A stretch of DNA of 64,000 nt from Hymenopellis radicata. Its lineage: Eukaryota; Basidiomycota; Agaricomycetes; Agaricales; Physalacriaceae. Positions 41,201 to 56,200 of the stretch are shown piece by piece; within the stretch, counting starts at the first letter, position 1; each line of letters opens with the position of its first letter. The notes under the pieces are model-generated. The model was not told where the DNA came from. It searched no databases and worked only from the letters and a program-made list of their open reading frames with translations. The position numbers and the translations under genes are program-made. The stretch covers positions 1-64,000 of the forward strand of contig JADNRX010000037.1 of assembly GCA_015501595.1 (NCBI GenBank), given 5' to 3'.

Positions 41201-44200
41201 TGGGAGGGAGAGATTAAGTATCAGCGGATGGTTTCACTCTGCCCAGGAGGGCGAAGATGGATATGTCCCGCTGGATTCAACCACCGAACTGAAAAGTTCT
41301 CGAGAACAATTGGTCAGTTCACATTGGCGGAGTGGGAGCTGGTTCCTTACTTTTGTTTTACAGGCCTCAACGTCGACCGACTTCAGACCATATACCGAAA
41401 GTCCATCAGCATCGCCAATGCCTGACGGTGTCGGGCCTCTATTCGACCAGCCGCTCTCAGACAAATACACCGAATTTCTCTCAGAGTATCTCAACCCCGT
41501 CTACCTACAGCCGCGCACGATGAAAGCGCTCGCCGCCCGCTTCGTCGAAGAATCATCCCTCGAGCTTCATTCATTCCTCACCAACGACCTCGCAGAGGCG
41601 CTCGAGCCGCGCCTGCGCGACCTCGATATGCGGGATGGATTGGGACCAGATCGAGCAGGGCGGATACCTCCTCATACATCTGGTTTATCATCCACCTCCG
41701 CCGATTCGAGTGCCTGGACGGTCCAAGGTCCCCCTCACAAGTGGCGCTACTGCACCCTCGTACACCCGACCCCTGGCCGCCCTGCCACGTCTATAACGCC
41801 GCTCTCTGCCCACCCATCTCCGTCTGAGATTCTGCGGGTGCTGCAGGACGAGCTGTTCACTTCGCCCGCCTTCCGCGCCTGGATGGCCATCGTTACACGA
41901 TTGCTGCCATTAAGGCACCATGTTGAGGCCAGACGATTCCGACCGGGTCTAGACTACACGCTCGCCACAAGCGAAGAGAGTGAGGCTCGGTTGGACGTCG
42001 TTCTCGGGTTGACGCCGACTGTTCTTGAGACGGAAGAGGAAGACCACGGGCGACGGGGTCGGGCGGGGAGACCGCAAGAACCTCAGCCTCGGGGATGGGG
42101 AACTGGAACTTGGGGCGGATGGGAGGTTTGTATTTTTTGTATTTGCGTTTTTACATGTTTGCTAATTGGGCAATTTCTATAGTGCTACATGGCTCCTCAT
42201 AACGAGGAGGATGATCCGGCTGTGTATCGAGCTGGGACATACAAAAAGTCCGCCGTGCTCAACGGAACGAACGACGCCGCCCACGGTGATGCAACGAACG
42301 GCACTTCAAGTGGCGCCACCACCTCCGCATCTGCATCTAGCGGTGATGCCCCGACCAACGGCAACGGTCACGCAAGTCCGAGCCACGGGGCGGATGAACA
42401 AGAGAGCCCCGACGCAATCGTGGAAGATGGAGACGAGAACGAGGAACACGCCGAGCCAGCCTCAGATGAAGACGAGGAGGACAGCACGTTACTTACTGTC
42501 CAGCCCGGGTTCAATCGCTTACTACTTGTTCTACGAGATGAACGGGTGATGCGTTTCGTCAAGTACGTCTCGGCCGCCGCAGACGGGTCACGATGGGATG
42601 TCTGTGCAGAGTATGAGGTCGGCGTTATTCAGGAGGAGGCAATGGATGAGGATTGATTTCCCTTAGGTGTACATGTGACGGGGTTAGACGCGTCACTTTC
42701 TTATTATCATCTACAAACGTTCTATGCACATCTAACATACCTTATTCCCCCTGCCATTTGTTCAACTTTGTACGAAAAAAAGTTCATAATAGTGGATGAC
42801 AATCCATAACCATTTGAAGTCCTAAACCAAGTCGTAAATCTTTGTAAAGAACAAGTAAAACGAAAAGAGAATGTGAATCCAAACCATAACGAAAATCTGA
42901 GTTCCGTGGTCTGTAACAGTAAAGGCCTCCCTAGATTGGCAAACCAGAGCTGGGTTGACGACATTTAGAACGTGAGAATGTTGCCGACAGATGTGGCGGC
43001 TTCCCGGCTTCTGGGCATTTGGAACGAAATTTAGATCTACGTGCGCATTCAAACGTTATGGATTGTCATCCAGTCACAACATTGACCATTGCCACCGATA
43101 CACGTCAACGAACTGGACTAGAACGTAATCTTTTTACTGTTGGTACTTGTTGTCGTAACGATGGCGGCGGATTGTCGCTGAGCGAGGGCTAGAGCAGCGC
43201 CGGGACGAGGCCTATTTCGTGTATTTTTCCCAAAGCCACCTGCTCCTGCTCCACCTCCGCGTCGTGTGGACCTGTCCCTGTCTGTCCGGTCATGAGAAAT
43301 CGCCTTTAGTGATACGTCCCCCGCATCGCTATCCTTATCCTGATCAGCCTGGGCCTCTGGCGCCTCGTGAGAACGTGGCGGCCGTCGCGTTTTATATTTA
43401 TTCTCGCCACGGCGACGTCCATCCGAGACGCCCTCGTCCCTGGGTATTTTGGGCTTGGGCTGACCGCGTCGCACTGCGTCTGCAGAGGCATACTCGACCT
43501 TGAGCTTTCGCCCGTCGAGGAAGTGGTTCTTGATATTGATCAAGGCAGAGGTAGCGTGTTCAGTAGACGCAAAATCAACAAATGCGAATCTAGAATCGAG
43601 GCTATTAGCGAAGGACTTCGAGATGTAGTAAAACCTGCATACCCTTTGCAAGCACCGGAATCCTCGAATGTTCCCATCCGGACCTTGCGTAGCCAGACTT
43701 CTTTGCTCTCCTCGTCACCTTCCTTCTTTTTAGTATGACGATGAGCTTCAAAGAGCTGCCGTATGGACTCTTCTGTGGTCTCAAAACCGAGGTTGCCGAG
43801 AAAGAGTGTGGGTGCGGGAGGTTGTTTTTGTTCGCGTAGGATTTTCTGAGCGGTCTTGGAATGCGTCTTTGGTGCAGTGGGCTTGTTGTCGTCTGCACCC
43901 TCTACGGCTGGGGCCGCAGGTCGTCCAGTAAAGTCATCGCCTATGTACGAGGTCAGACTAAGGAAAATATTTGACGCGAAATGAATACTCACCATCCTTT
44001 ATCAAAAGTTTTCGTCCAAGAAGGGGCCGTTCTGATAAAGAGATAGCCGTGGCTTTGGCGTCTGCTGTTGCAAAATCGACGTACGCAAATCTATCCCGTT
44101 GATTAGTTTGATACGAGTACCGGTGGAGTACGTACCCTCTGCATTCTCCCTTCAAGCCTGGACGCGTAGCAGGTTTCAGAGGCATATTTATCCTGGTAAT

Positions 44201-47200
44201 CTCTCCGACGCCATCGAAGAAAGTCCGTAAAGACTCTTCCGTTGTCTTGAACGAAAGATTGCCAACCCAAACAGAGTTTTGCCGTTTCGTGTTTACATCC
44301 AGCTTGGCCTTTTTGGCTGGCCGTTCTTCCTTCCTCTCTTGTTTCGCCAGCTTCTTTTGCCGTCGCTTTTCTGCATGAGACAGGACAGGACCTTCTTCGT
44401 CTTCCGCGTCTTCAGGCTCTGCTTCAGACTCGCTAGAATCAGAATCTTCCGAGTCGCTTGCAGCTCTTTTTCGTTTGGGTGCTGGAGATGAAGATGGCGA
44501 TGATTCTCGACTAGAGCTACTTGAAGCGGAGGATACAGACGACATCGTTCAGAGGAGGATGGAGGAGGGAACCAAAAAAAGAAATTTTGAATGATCGAGA
44601 TCAAATGTACTTTCAGGCACACCCACTACGCTGCAGAAATCATGAACTACTAATGTATTGTACAGAAACGGCCTCTCATTTCACCAGGTGAAGGCAAGTC
44701 ATGAAGTGTTTGGAATATCGTAACTACACGGAATCTTTCTCATCCGTCTGTTCGTAATGCTCGCCGCGATTGGCAGCTTTCTCGGTGAGCTCTCCGGCAA
44801 CGAAGGCGCCTGGAAGAAGATCATCAGAATGGGTACAGCGATCATCAGAGACGACCTACCGGAGCGCAGTTGGTTCTCCGCTTCATGGCGATTGTGGACC
44901 TTGACGTAGCTCGATCGAGGAACGAACAAGGGAGCATCTTCGAACAAAGCGTCCATTTCTGCACGATGTATGAGGATCACGGAACAGAAAGTTGTACGTT
45001 CAGACCTCACCTTCAAGCCGACGTCCACTTGTCTCAGGATAGAAGGCCCAGATGAACAACGCGCTACAGGATGTTTAATAATGAAGTCTTGGAATGGCGT
45101 ATGCATGGACTCACTTGGTATGGCCGCAAATGGCGAACACAAGGTCTACGTTGACCATCAGGATACGCACCAAGTCAAGCGGTTCGATTACTCACAGTAC
45201 CTGCGACATCGGTAAATCATAATCAACATAAAGGTCAAGCTCGAGCACTCACTTCCATCCGATTCTGTTGAATGCTTTTGGTGTGACCTCGGCAATGAAG
45301 CTAAAATACTTATGTTAGAGAGGTTCACAGTCCCATTCTGAAAAGCTTACAAGTTGGAAAGCCATGATGAGGAACTGGTGATCGCAGTGGCTTTGGCACG
45401 AGTACGAGTGGAGCTATAGCCATTGATGTGAGTAGCAGTCCAGCGAAGATCGAGACTCAACGTACTAGATCTCGACTGGGTAAGCCCAAGACAGAGGACC
45501 AATGCAAGCGCTGAAGAAGAAATTAAAAACCCAGGTCCTGGAAGCTTGTCAGTGCGAGTTTGATCGTCGCTTCAGACCAACTTACGTGACTAGAAAATAA
45601 TCAACGTCTAGTCAGAAACACTCCAAGTAAGCCTAGACGCACTGATGAAAATCTGATAGCGGAGTGAGCCATTGTAATCGTCACACATACGAAGAAGTTA
45701 CTCACATAGTGCGCCTATTCGGGGAGGAACGAGATCAAATGGATTAGCTATGGTCTCGAATATTGTCCAGGAATACTCACAGCATCACTATTAATGGAGG
45801 TCAGAACTAAGGCTGCGAGGTTTAAGAGATCACTCACTTGTCCACGGTACCAGGATAGCGCGCCATGAGGATGGAACCCACGACGAACGACAGGCCGGAA
45901 GCAACGTTGCCAATGATGAGCGGACGGCGACGGCCAGTCGAGTCGACCCAGAACACACAGCATGCCTCTCCAATCAGAGCAATAACACTGTTGATGGACT
46001 GAAAGAGCAGGACGCGCTGAGATGAGAAGCCCATTGTCGTGAAGATGGTGGTCGAGTAGTACTGGATAGCACTAACTCCAGTCATCTGTACAGAGAACTG
46101 GAGGATGTATCTGGGAACGTGATGAGCATCGTTGGCAACTTCTGACTGTATTTTAGCGTACCCTAAGCTCAAGCGACGGAAGTTACTCGGGACAGTGAAG
46201 AGCTCGCTCCACCTGGAGGGGATAAGTGAGTACTGGCCGTTACATACAGAGGTGTATGCTCACGATGATTCGCCAATATCCTTGGCCTTAAGGATGTCGT
46301 TCTTGATGTCCTCCATCTGAGCAAGAACAAACTGATCGTTGACGTCGCCTTGAGCGTGAAGCCGAGCCAGACAGGCTTGAGCTAAAACCATGATATCTGG
46401 TTAGGCACACTAACACGGCGAATAGACTTTGCACACACCTTCTTCCATACGTCCTTTTTCAGCGAGCCACCGAGGTCTAAGCCTAGGTTAGAATCTCCTA
46501 ACGCACTGGAAGTCTCAATAGACGTACGATTCGGGGAAGAACATGATGAATGCAAGAAGAGGCAGTGCCGGAACAATCTAGGTTGGCTTTGAGATTGTAT
46601 ACAGCGACGAAAACCGCAGGACTAACCTGGATACCTAAGGGAATCCTCCACTCGGATTGTGAATTCTGAATACTGGGACTGTTCGCAGTGCCGTATGTCT
46701 TTTAGACGAGAATGAGAGAGATGAGAGGCAACATGTAGAGTGAACTCACAACCCAAGAAGCAACGAAAGCTGCATGAAATATGTCGTCAATTCCAGGCAA
46801 CCAAAGGTGAGGAGCCCTACCTCCAATACCCAACATGAACTGCTGAAGCGTAGTCAAACGGCCACGAATACTGGGGTGAGCAATTTCGGCCTGGTACAGA
46901 GGAGCCATGTCGGACATGATTCCAGACCCGAATCCTGGAGTTGACTGAGAATCTGACGTGCTTCCGTCATAAGTTGACATACCAGCGAAGAAGCGGCCAG
47001 CAAGCATCATATCCATACTCCTAGCGCCGGTTTGTAGCGAACCCCCGAGACTGTAACAAACGTTAGTTGAATGGCATCCCATTTGCGATTACTAGGACGC
47101 GAACATACATATAGACGATTGCGCCAAACATGATTGTTCGGCGCCGTCCCCACTTGTCGGCCATCCAAGCGACAGGGAACATGCCAAAGAAACTAGAAGT

Positions 47201-50200
47201 CCGAGCTAAGTCGCGCTTTCTCGTCGATCCGCTACGACGTACCATCCCAACACTGAACGTTAGGTTAGTACAACGAAGGATGTGCATTGACGCGTATTGC
47301 TTACCAAAGATGCTCGCAATGAGACCGACTAAACCATCGTTGCTGAACCTTGGGCCCATAACGCTCTAACACCACATCAACTAACGAAGCCGACCAAATG
47401 TTACAGCAACATACGGCAAAGTCCTTCGCAGCCAAGACTCCAGCAATGACACCGAGATCATACCCAAAGATGATACTTCCCAGACCTATGTAACAAAGAG
47501 CGTTAGAGGCACTATACGCTCCCACAAGGCCGGAAACGTCAACATACTAGCGAACAGTCCGCATAGCCAAGTATAAACTTTCGGTGGGAGAGGCATGATG
47601 GCAAAAGTCGCAAGGAACGCAAGAGAAGCTCAACATTCAGATGACCTTCCTCGCGTCTTTTTGTGCGTTCGACAGTGAGCACTCCGGGCGGACCGTTGCA
47701 CGCGACCGACAGCAGGGAGGGGTCATGGGGGAACTTGAGTGGGGAAGAGTGCCTGGATGCGGGGCATTAGAGGTCCCACTCTTGTCCATGCAGCTGGGAA
47801 TTTTCCGTGATTTCTCCACAGAATGAAGTTGAATGATTGTTCGAAGTGCATACGACGGAGCATATGATACAAGAATCAAAGCTTGGACTATATGAACGGC
47901 TGTATGAGGCAATGAGCGCCTGCATTGAAGTGTGTTGTCCGATCAATGTCGTTGCCGCCGTACCGTTCAAAGCTGAGGAGGGCGCCGAGAGACTTGGGTA
48001 CACGTGGATGAGTGTCATTGTCTGATGCGCTGACTGACGAACTAAATGCGAACAGAAATGTAAATAGACGCGTAGAAAGTTCTTAAAGGGGGAACTCTCC
48101 GCTCATCGTATACATTCCGTAATCTACTTCAGCTTGAAGACAAGAACTGCCGACAAAATCAGATGTTGTGCCACGATATCGCTCTGTAAGTCTTACCTTG
48201 GAACGAGTGCTTCTTCAAAAGGTATTTTCCCTCCCAGTTAATCGTTTTCTCTACCGTTTTCACTTGCTCGCCGTCGAACCCATTTGAGAATCCAAGCTGT
48301 TCACCCCAGACTTCATACACCTTGACCTGGCCTTCAACGTCGGCGTTACGAGCGAACACAAATGGAACAGTGAAGTCCTCAGTGTCATGCCTGTTAACAA
48401 CAGCAACCCGAACCTCCTTAGCATCAGCGACATATACAGCGCTGACGTCGATGAACTTGGTTAGCTTGCTGGACTCCGGCTCATACTTGTCAAGCTGCTT
48501 GATCCATGTCGGCACGGTAGGACCATCGTAGCTAGGAGAATTGACGTGTACGTTGAGAGACAATCCTCGCATGAGGTTGGTGAAAAGGTGGAGGGGATAG
48601 AACGTTGTCTAGCTCGGGTTTCAGCGCTCAGCAAGTGTAAGACTGTTAACCGAAATGAGTCGCCTACCTGCTTGAAGAGGCCCTGCGGCGACGTGATAAT
48701 CTAGAATGATGTTTAAACAGAGAGCGAGAATCTCGGATAGAGATGGACTCACGGGGGATATGACATTGACTGATCTGGACGATGTTCAGTGGTGGGATTC
48801 TTTGGAATTGAAAGACACTCACTGAGCGATGCAAGCAATCTTAACTATGTCAGCCTTTCTGACGAAGACGTTTAGCCAAGAAGCGACAGCGATCGCATCT
48901 GACAAGTCATAATGTTCCTCGGCGCCCTTCTCACCGGGAGCTAAAGAACGAACACATCAATGATACGCCGGTGGATACCAGAAAGGTGCTTACCGCGTAC
49001 GGGATCCCTTAGGTGCAAAGAATCATCAGGTCGCGAAAATTAGACTTGGAGCAGAAGACATACCAAACATTCCACTCATCGAAGCATCTAAAGACTCGCT
49101 CAGTTCGGAACGAAGGTGGGGCAATCAGTGAACGTACACGGTAATATCTTTTTCCAGACCTCCTTCAATCTTCGCTAGGTCAATGAGGGACTTCGTGATG
49201 TCGAGAGCCTTCTCAGCGGCAGCGGCTTTTGACGAAATAAGACAATATTCCATGTCAAACAAATCACGTACGGCCCATAGCATTGACAGCATGCTTGCCC
49301 TCACTGACAGTGTATACTAGCAGAAGGGATAAATCGGGAAAGGCGACAGCGCATAGGAACACGAACTGTGAATAGAGTGATAGTCCACGACCGGCGCGAG
49401 TTTGCGCAATGTCACTCGATCCCAATCGGCGAATCCAGTTTCTACGCACGCGTATGAGTAACTCACATCGAACACAGAATTACGCGTTACCGCCGCAAGA
49501 GATGAGCTCAATGGTGGGATCCAAAAGCTTCAATGCTTTAGCCCATTGGTACGCCTTCTTAGCATAGTCTTGAGACTCCATCTGTCCGACTGTAGTAGTA
49601 AAGTTAGTCGCTCAAACTTTCTACAACGCCGGTAGCGTTCGAACCTTGCCAAGGTCCCCACACTTCGTTACCTGGTTCATGATGAGTGAAAGCCTGTTTG
49701 CGTAGAATCTCGGAATCTAACCCAAAGCCCAGTACTTGACCTTATAAGGTTCCTCGTGACCGTTTTTGCGTCGTAGATTCGCGTAGTATGTGTTCGCTGA
49801 GCTGAGCTGGCCTGTGAACGCGAATGAACGCAGTAAAAACGGCTTTACCTGTTGCAGTACTCGAGCCAAGCCAAAGCATCCTCCAAGGTGCCCGTACCCA
49901 TGTTAAGACAAATGTACGGTTCCGTTCCGAGGGCGCGACACCATGCAATGAACTCGTCCGTACCAAATTGGTTGCTCTCCTCCGAAAGCCAAGCAAGTTC
50001 AGGTCTACGGGGACGTAATTCCTTGGGTCCGATACCGTCTTGCCATCGATAACTGCTCACAAAGTTTCTGCAGAATGCGCGTCAAAAGAGGTCGTCGAGA
50101 GTAGAAGAAACCATTAAGCACCCGCCGGGGTAACGGACGATTGGAACTTTGAGTTCTTTCAAAACATCCATGACATCCAATCTCCAGCCTGTCTTGGGAT

Positions 50201-53200
50201 CGGAGAGACCATTCGGATTTTCTGGCTCGTAAATTCCACCGTAAATGCATCGGCCCATGTGCTCAGTGAAGCCTGAGTAGATTCGGGGATCGACAGGCGC
50301 AATGACACGTGCAGGATCGATGTGAATGGAGGCCATCATGTACAGTAGGAAGTTGTGGTAGATGGTGGACAAGATGAACGCGCAGCACTAGCAGGTAAAT
50401 ACGGGATCAGATGGTTGACCGTTACACGGCCCGGATACCGGGGCGAGGTCGGTTCTGCATGTACTGCCAAGGTTTCTCCGAAGCCGCTCGACTTCCTTCT
50501 AGATACTTTCTAGATGGACGACTGGCGGCCGGGAGGAATAGATGCACAAGGTCAATATTCAATTCTTAGATTGGAGACAGCAAAGACACCGAGCGTACCT
50601 TCCAAGTTCCAAATCGCGACGTGACAGGGGGGCGACATCGAGAGCTAATTTCCGAACGTTATTGTGGCGTAATGAGAAATGCGGCACTTAAATAAGACGA
50701 TTCCTGTTCCCGTAATACGGCGACAATTAGACTCGACCAAGTTTGCGCTATCGACGTTCCATCCGCAGGAGGTCGATTACTACTAATACCACAACTGTGA
50801 AGACCGCGACTACTACTCTCATAGGAATGGAGCAGAGTTGTCTTCGACGCACACTGTTGACGGTCCGTTGGGCATTTGAACCTTACTAATACCTAAGGGC
50901 CCCTCGTAATCTCTCTGTATGTCCTGTATACCGGAGACTAATATAAAGGTCTGTTTATGATAGTTGAAATGAAAACTGAAGAGACACACCAACATTGTGG
51001 CGTAAATGACAAACCTGGACATAACCGTTAGTTCTTTCGCAACTGGTAGAACCTACTCTTGAATACGTCTTACTGAAGCAGTAAATGCGCCATGTTGTGT
51101 AGTGAGGCGTTCCGTTCCGTCTTTCGGGGCATCAGGGCCATTATTCGGTAAATCTGAGACACACCGCTTGCATACTCCCACAACACCTTCAATACACCGG
51201 CAATAGTCAACAAGCCGCTTGTTGGAGAGGTCATCTAAGCAGCTAGCATCGTGGTGGTTGACCAGAAGAAACGTCCGGCAACTTCCGCTGGCGCGTTCTG
51301 CGGCGGCCGAATCACGACTTGAACGTGGACCATCACCTAACAGCCGCTCTCGCAGCACCTTTCCGACGTATTCTAAACGGTGTCGTTCTTGTGTTGGTGG
51401 CTCGAGTATTCGATATCGTCAAAGTCTGGACGGCGCGGCGCGCTCCTTCGATCTGGTCAGAACACACGGGAAGAAAGAATTCCGGAGGTGACCCAGCAGC
51501 CGACACTGGTTTTTTTCTGGACATGGTGGTACAACTGCAGCCTGGGCCCTGAGCTATTTTGTCTCTGTCCGTCGGAACCCTGAGGCTGTCCCCGAGCGGA
51601 TCGCTTACGCGTAAATTGATCTCGTTAACATTTACCTCACTTCGGTGACCTCAGCACAAATGGTTGCGGCGAATTGCTCACTGCTTTACCGCGACGGCCA
51701 TGTCAAGACCTGACCGCCTCGCAGCCTTTCGCGTATGTCCCAATTCCTGCCAGGATTCCCCTCTCACCGTACCTTGTGCAGGCGCAGAACCAGCAGAGCC
51801 ATGAGCTGAGCAATCTTGCTGCGAACGGAAATGGAAATGGGCCGACACGCGGGGATTTCTTGAATGAGGTTTGTTGGGCGCCTAACGATGCGGAAAGGGC
51901 TGAACGTTGCCGTTTAGATTTCTGGCTTGCAAGAGTCGATCGACCATCTTAACAATAACGTCCGGCTCATCTCTTCGCTGCATACGCGATCTCTCAACAC
52001 CACGTCATCGGACGATTCAATTTCCAGCGAGCTCGAAAGGGTTACGCTGGAAACACGGACTCTTTCTAATGCTATCCGTGACAAGATTGCTAGTCTCGCT
52101 AACGAACCTAATGATGAAATGAGGGCGAACCAGGTTAACAGCATTAAACCCCATCTCAAAACCCAGCCATAATTAACATTGATATAGATCAAACTAGTCA
52201 AATCCAAGTTCATGGACGCCATACAGGAATACCGTCGCGTTGAGCAGGACTTTTCGAACAAGTCCAAACAACGCGTCGGACGACAGTTCAAGATAGGCAA
52301 GTCCTTATCATACTCTCGATGTGCTAGTCATTTAACCCCATTCTAGTTAAGCCCGAAGCAACGGAAGCAGAGGTACAACAAGTCATAGACCACAGCTCTT
52401 CTGGGACGCAGATATTCTCAGATGCTGTCCTTTCGTCCTCGTACGGGGAGGCTCGTGCTGCTTACCGAGAAGTCCAAGCTCGGCAGCAAGACCTCGTCCA
52501 GATGGAAACCACGCTCGCCGAGCTCGCGCAACTATTCAACGACGTGGGTAGATTCTCCTTGTATCTCCCGAACGACGTAACTAAGCCTTTTCAGATGGCT
52601 GTTCTCGTCGAACAACAGGACCAGACTATTAAGCAGATTGAAGCGGTCGCTATAGATGTCAATGTAAACACGGAGAAGGGTTTGGCATCGACGGAAGACG
52701 CTGTTAGAATTGGTATGTCCGCTCCTCACCTGCGGTACACTCATTGACAGTTTAACAGCGAAGGCCATTCGCCGAAAGAAGTGGATCTTCTTCTGGTGCT
52801 GCGTTCTCGTCGTCGTCATCCTGGCGCTGGTTCTTGGTCTATACTTCGGCTTGAAGTAATGCCCTTTGCATCCATCTATCAGTTTGTATACTACATGTAC
52901 ATCCCTGCTTGGATATAATTGATGTTGTGATAATACAGTACTAAATGCCAGGTAACACTAACCTAGGTAGTAGCCACGAGCCCAGTTCGTAACTTCAGCG
53001 CTACTGCAAGTGTGGCGTCATTCGGAGAGAGAAGACTCTGCTAGGTCACTGCGTCCGAAAACACCCTCTCTAGCTGTGTACAGCGCTAAACTGTAGCAGC
53101 AATGATGGTAGCAGCTTTCTCTTTCCCATCGCGCGGAATGATGTCGCACTGATAGGGTTCAACGCGACTGGTGTGGCGTCATTACACATCGCATACCAAA

Positions 53201-56200
53201 GTTCCAATGACCTACCTTACAGGACCACTAACATATTTGAAGACTGGCACCTGTGGTTTGCCATCTTTAACAATGGGCTTCACGGCAAAGAGTGATAGGG
53301 ACATTGCTATCGTGATGAACAGAGTCGCGTCAGCGAGACGGAGTCCAGGGCAAATCCTAAAGAGAGAGCTGTCAGGACCTTAAAAGTCAATCTGGCGCGC
53401 GCTTACCTCCTTCCAAACCCGAATATCAACTCTGCAGGATCCTGCTCTGGTGTAGGTCCGAGGAAACGCGTAGGATCGAAATTCTCTGGGTTCGGGTGGA
53501 TTTCAGGATCATGCGTCATTTTCCTAGGGAGGAGAGTGGCTGTTAGTGCAAGCTGATAGAGCTGAAGATATGGCTTACCAGAAATTGATAAATATTATGG
53601 AGGCCTTTGGAATGTAGTATCCATCGTGTACATCTGCCTCCGTCGTCGAATGCGGAAGACCTAAGTAAGTATTGTCAGTAATGAGAGACTACATTGTCGT
53701 GGTGCTATGCTCACTGAGAGGAACCGGGGGATGAATACGAAGTACCTCCTTAACTATAGCGTCGATGTAAGGCAATCTGGGACGGTCTTCAAACGTGGGA
53801 AGTCTGTCGCGTCCAACAACGGCATCGAGTTCCTTCTGCGCAGCCTCCTGGACTTGCGGGTGAAGTGTCATCATGAGGAAGAACACGCTGAGTGCGACGG
53901 CGGTCTAGAGAAAGCTCGCGTCACTTGCGAAACTTGACGAAGATTGCAGAACTGACAGTTTCACCCCCGGCTAAGAAACGATATCATTTCAGAAATAAAA
54001 ATCATGATATAGATGCACGTACCGCCCAGCATAGCGCCAGTCGCATGCTTCAAGGTGTCTTCATCTTCTGGAGAGATGCCTTTGCAGAGCCATTTGGATA
54101 CGAAGGATTCCTCGTACACGCCAGTAGCCTATGGTCCGCTGAGAGGATCGCAAGGCGCCCGATAAAAAGGCGCTCACTATTTGACTCTTAGCAAACTCGA
54201 AAGGTTCGTTGACCATTGCGTCATAGTGCGAACGCCACAGCTTTGCTACTTTCTTGAAGTGCGTTCCGGGCCAAGGGAAATACTCGGGATAATTCATCAC
54301 TTGAGTTACCGGTGGTCAGGACAGTTAACGGCCAGTGGTCAATGTTACTCACGAGCGGGCATAGAATTAACCAAGAACGTTGGCTCACAGCCGTTCCCCA
54401 TCTCTTCCATGGAGCGGACGGCATTTGCAATGAACTTGTCTTGCATACTGGTAGCAGAATAACCATATCTAGGAGCACGTCGTTAGTAATCCAGCGCCGC
54501 TCAGTTTTATCGAGTCCACCAACGCGATTTTCATGATGATGCTGTCTGCATGCCTGGCAAGACAAGTCAGGTAAAGATCCACAGTAAGTACTGCATTTTA
54601 ATCAACCTACATGATGACATGATCCAAGAATGCTTGAGGTTGCTCCAGCAGCCGAGAGACGAACTGTTTGGCCATCGATTCTTCGTGAGGAAAGAAGTCG
54701 CGAATCGCGTTGTTGCTACCAAGTTCCTTGTGCATCATCTTACGAGAAAGGCGCAGTTTCGGTCCGTAGGGCATCAGCCCCATCGAAATCTTGCATCCCA
54801 TAAGCTCGCCGGTCATTGGAAAACGAGGACGATCCGAGTAAATGCTGTTCTTCTTGTCAAGCATTTCTATCGCCTTATCGCAGGAGTTGATAACGATAAT
54901 GGTTTGGCCGAACATGGAGAGCGATACGAGGTCGCTGCCTGGAAACCGTCAGCACTCCTGGAAGAAATGGCGGCGATTGCGGCGATTAGTACCATATTGC
55001 TCTCCCCACTTTGCATAAACCTTGCCTTCCTGCTCAGTAGGTACGTCTACGGTACGCGTGAGTTTAAATCTATTGCTTTCGTAGTGACAGGTAGTACGTA
55101 CCGAGAAGATTACCAATCAAGAAATGTCCAGGTGGGCCAGGCGGAAGCTTTGGCTTGGACCGCGACTGCCTCCATATGAGTAGTGTCGTAGCGAGGAGAA
55201 CGACAGTGATCAAGTAGTCTGCGACAGGCATGTCCGAAGGCTTTCGAGGAAAGACGTCGGCCGTTAGAGGTAAAGACTCAACGGTGGGAATTGAGAAGAA
55301 GAGAAGACAAGTTAAGTATGATATCCGCCTCCGCCAAACAAGTGAAAAGTCAATAGAGTTCGTCATGTTGACGTTTACGTGCCTTGAAGAATAGCGCCTT
55401 CATAACACTCAAAGTGCGAATATCTCGGAGTGGAGGTTACCAAGATGCGGTGACATTCCTAGTCTTACATGCATGTACACGTGAGCATCGCGAGCCGAGA
55501 TTTTGCTGAGCACCAAATTAGCTAGTAGAACGACACCAACTCAGTACCCATGAGGCGCGTCGAAGCATTTTGAATCGTCAAAAGCCTCTTTTCATACGTG
55601 ACGCCGTCAATATGGACTTCAGGTTAGTCTTCTGAGCCACGATATATTCGGAGAGCTGCTACACAGAATCCGAGCCTATGCTAAACAGGTCTTTCGGGTG
55701 CCTGACTGCTCAGCAGTAAAGTGCGCGGAAGTGACAAGGCGGTGACGCCATCCGGTATGGTCGGATGCTCCTGCTCGCCATCCCGCCATTTGTGACAAGC
55801 ACACCAGATCCTCTATATCGCAATCCAGGGGGCTTGCGGCCGGTAAATCCGTGAAATCGACTCTACCGGTCGACTCCGTGGGAAAAGCAATCGGCACCAC
55901 GGCATTGAGGCAGGCGGTATGCAGACGATTGTTGAAATGCACATTTCGCGTGCAGAGGAGGATGCCCTGGGGGTTACAGAGGAGGAGACCTCAATCTGGA
56001 GGAATGAGATTTGAGAACTCCATGATGGACACTGATGCGATTGAAGAGATCAAACAGGATCTGAGCAGCGAGAACGGGCAGCGACAGTAACAGGACCGCA
56101 GCGGAAGAAGGCCAGAAACAACATTACATAGAGAAGCCTTAATACAAACTAATCAAGGCTCATTAATCTGTGTCGTCGCCTCAAAACAAATGTTCTTGCG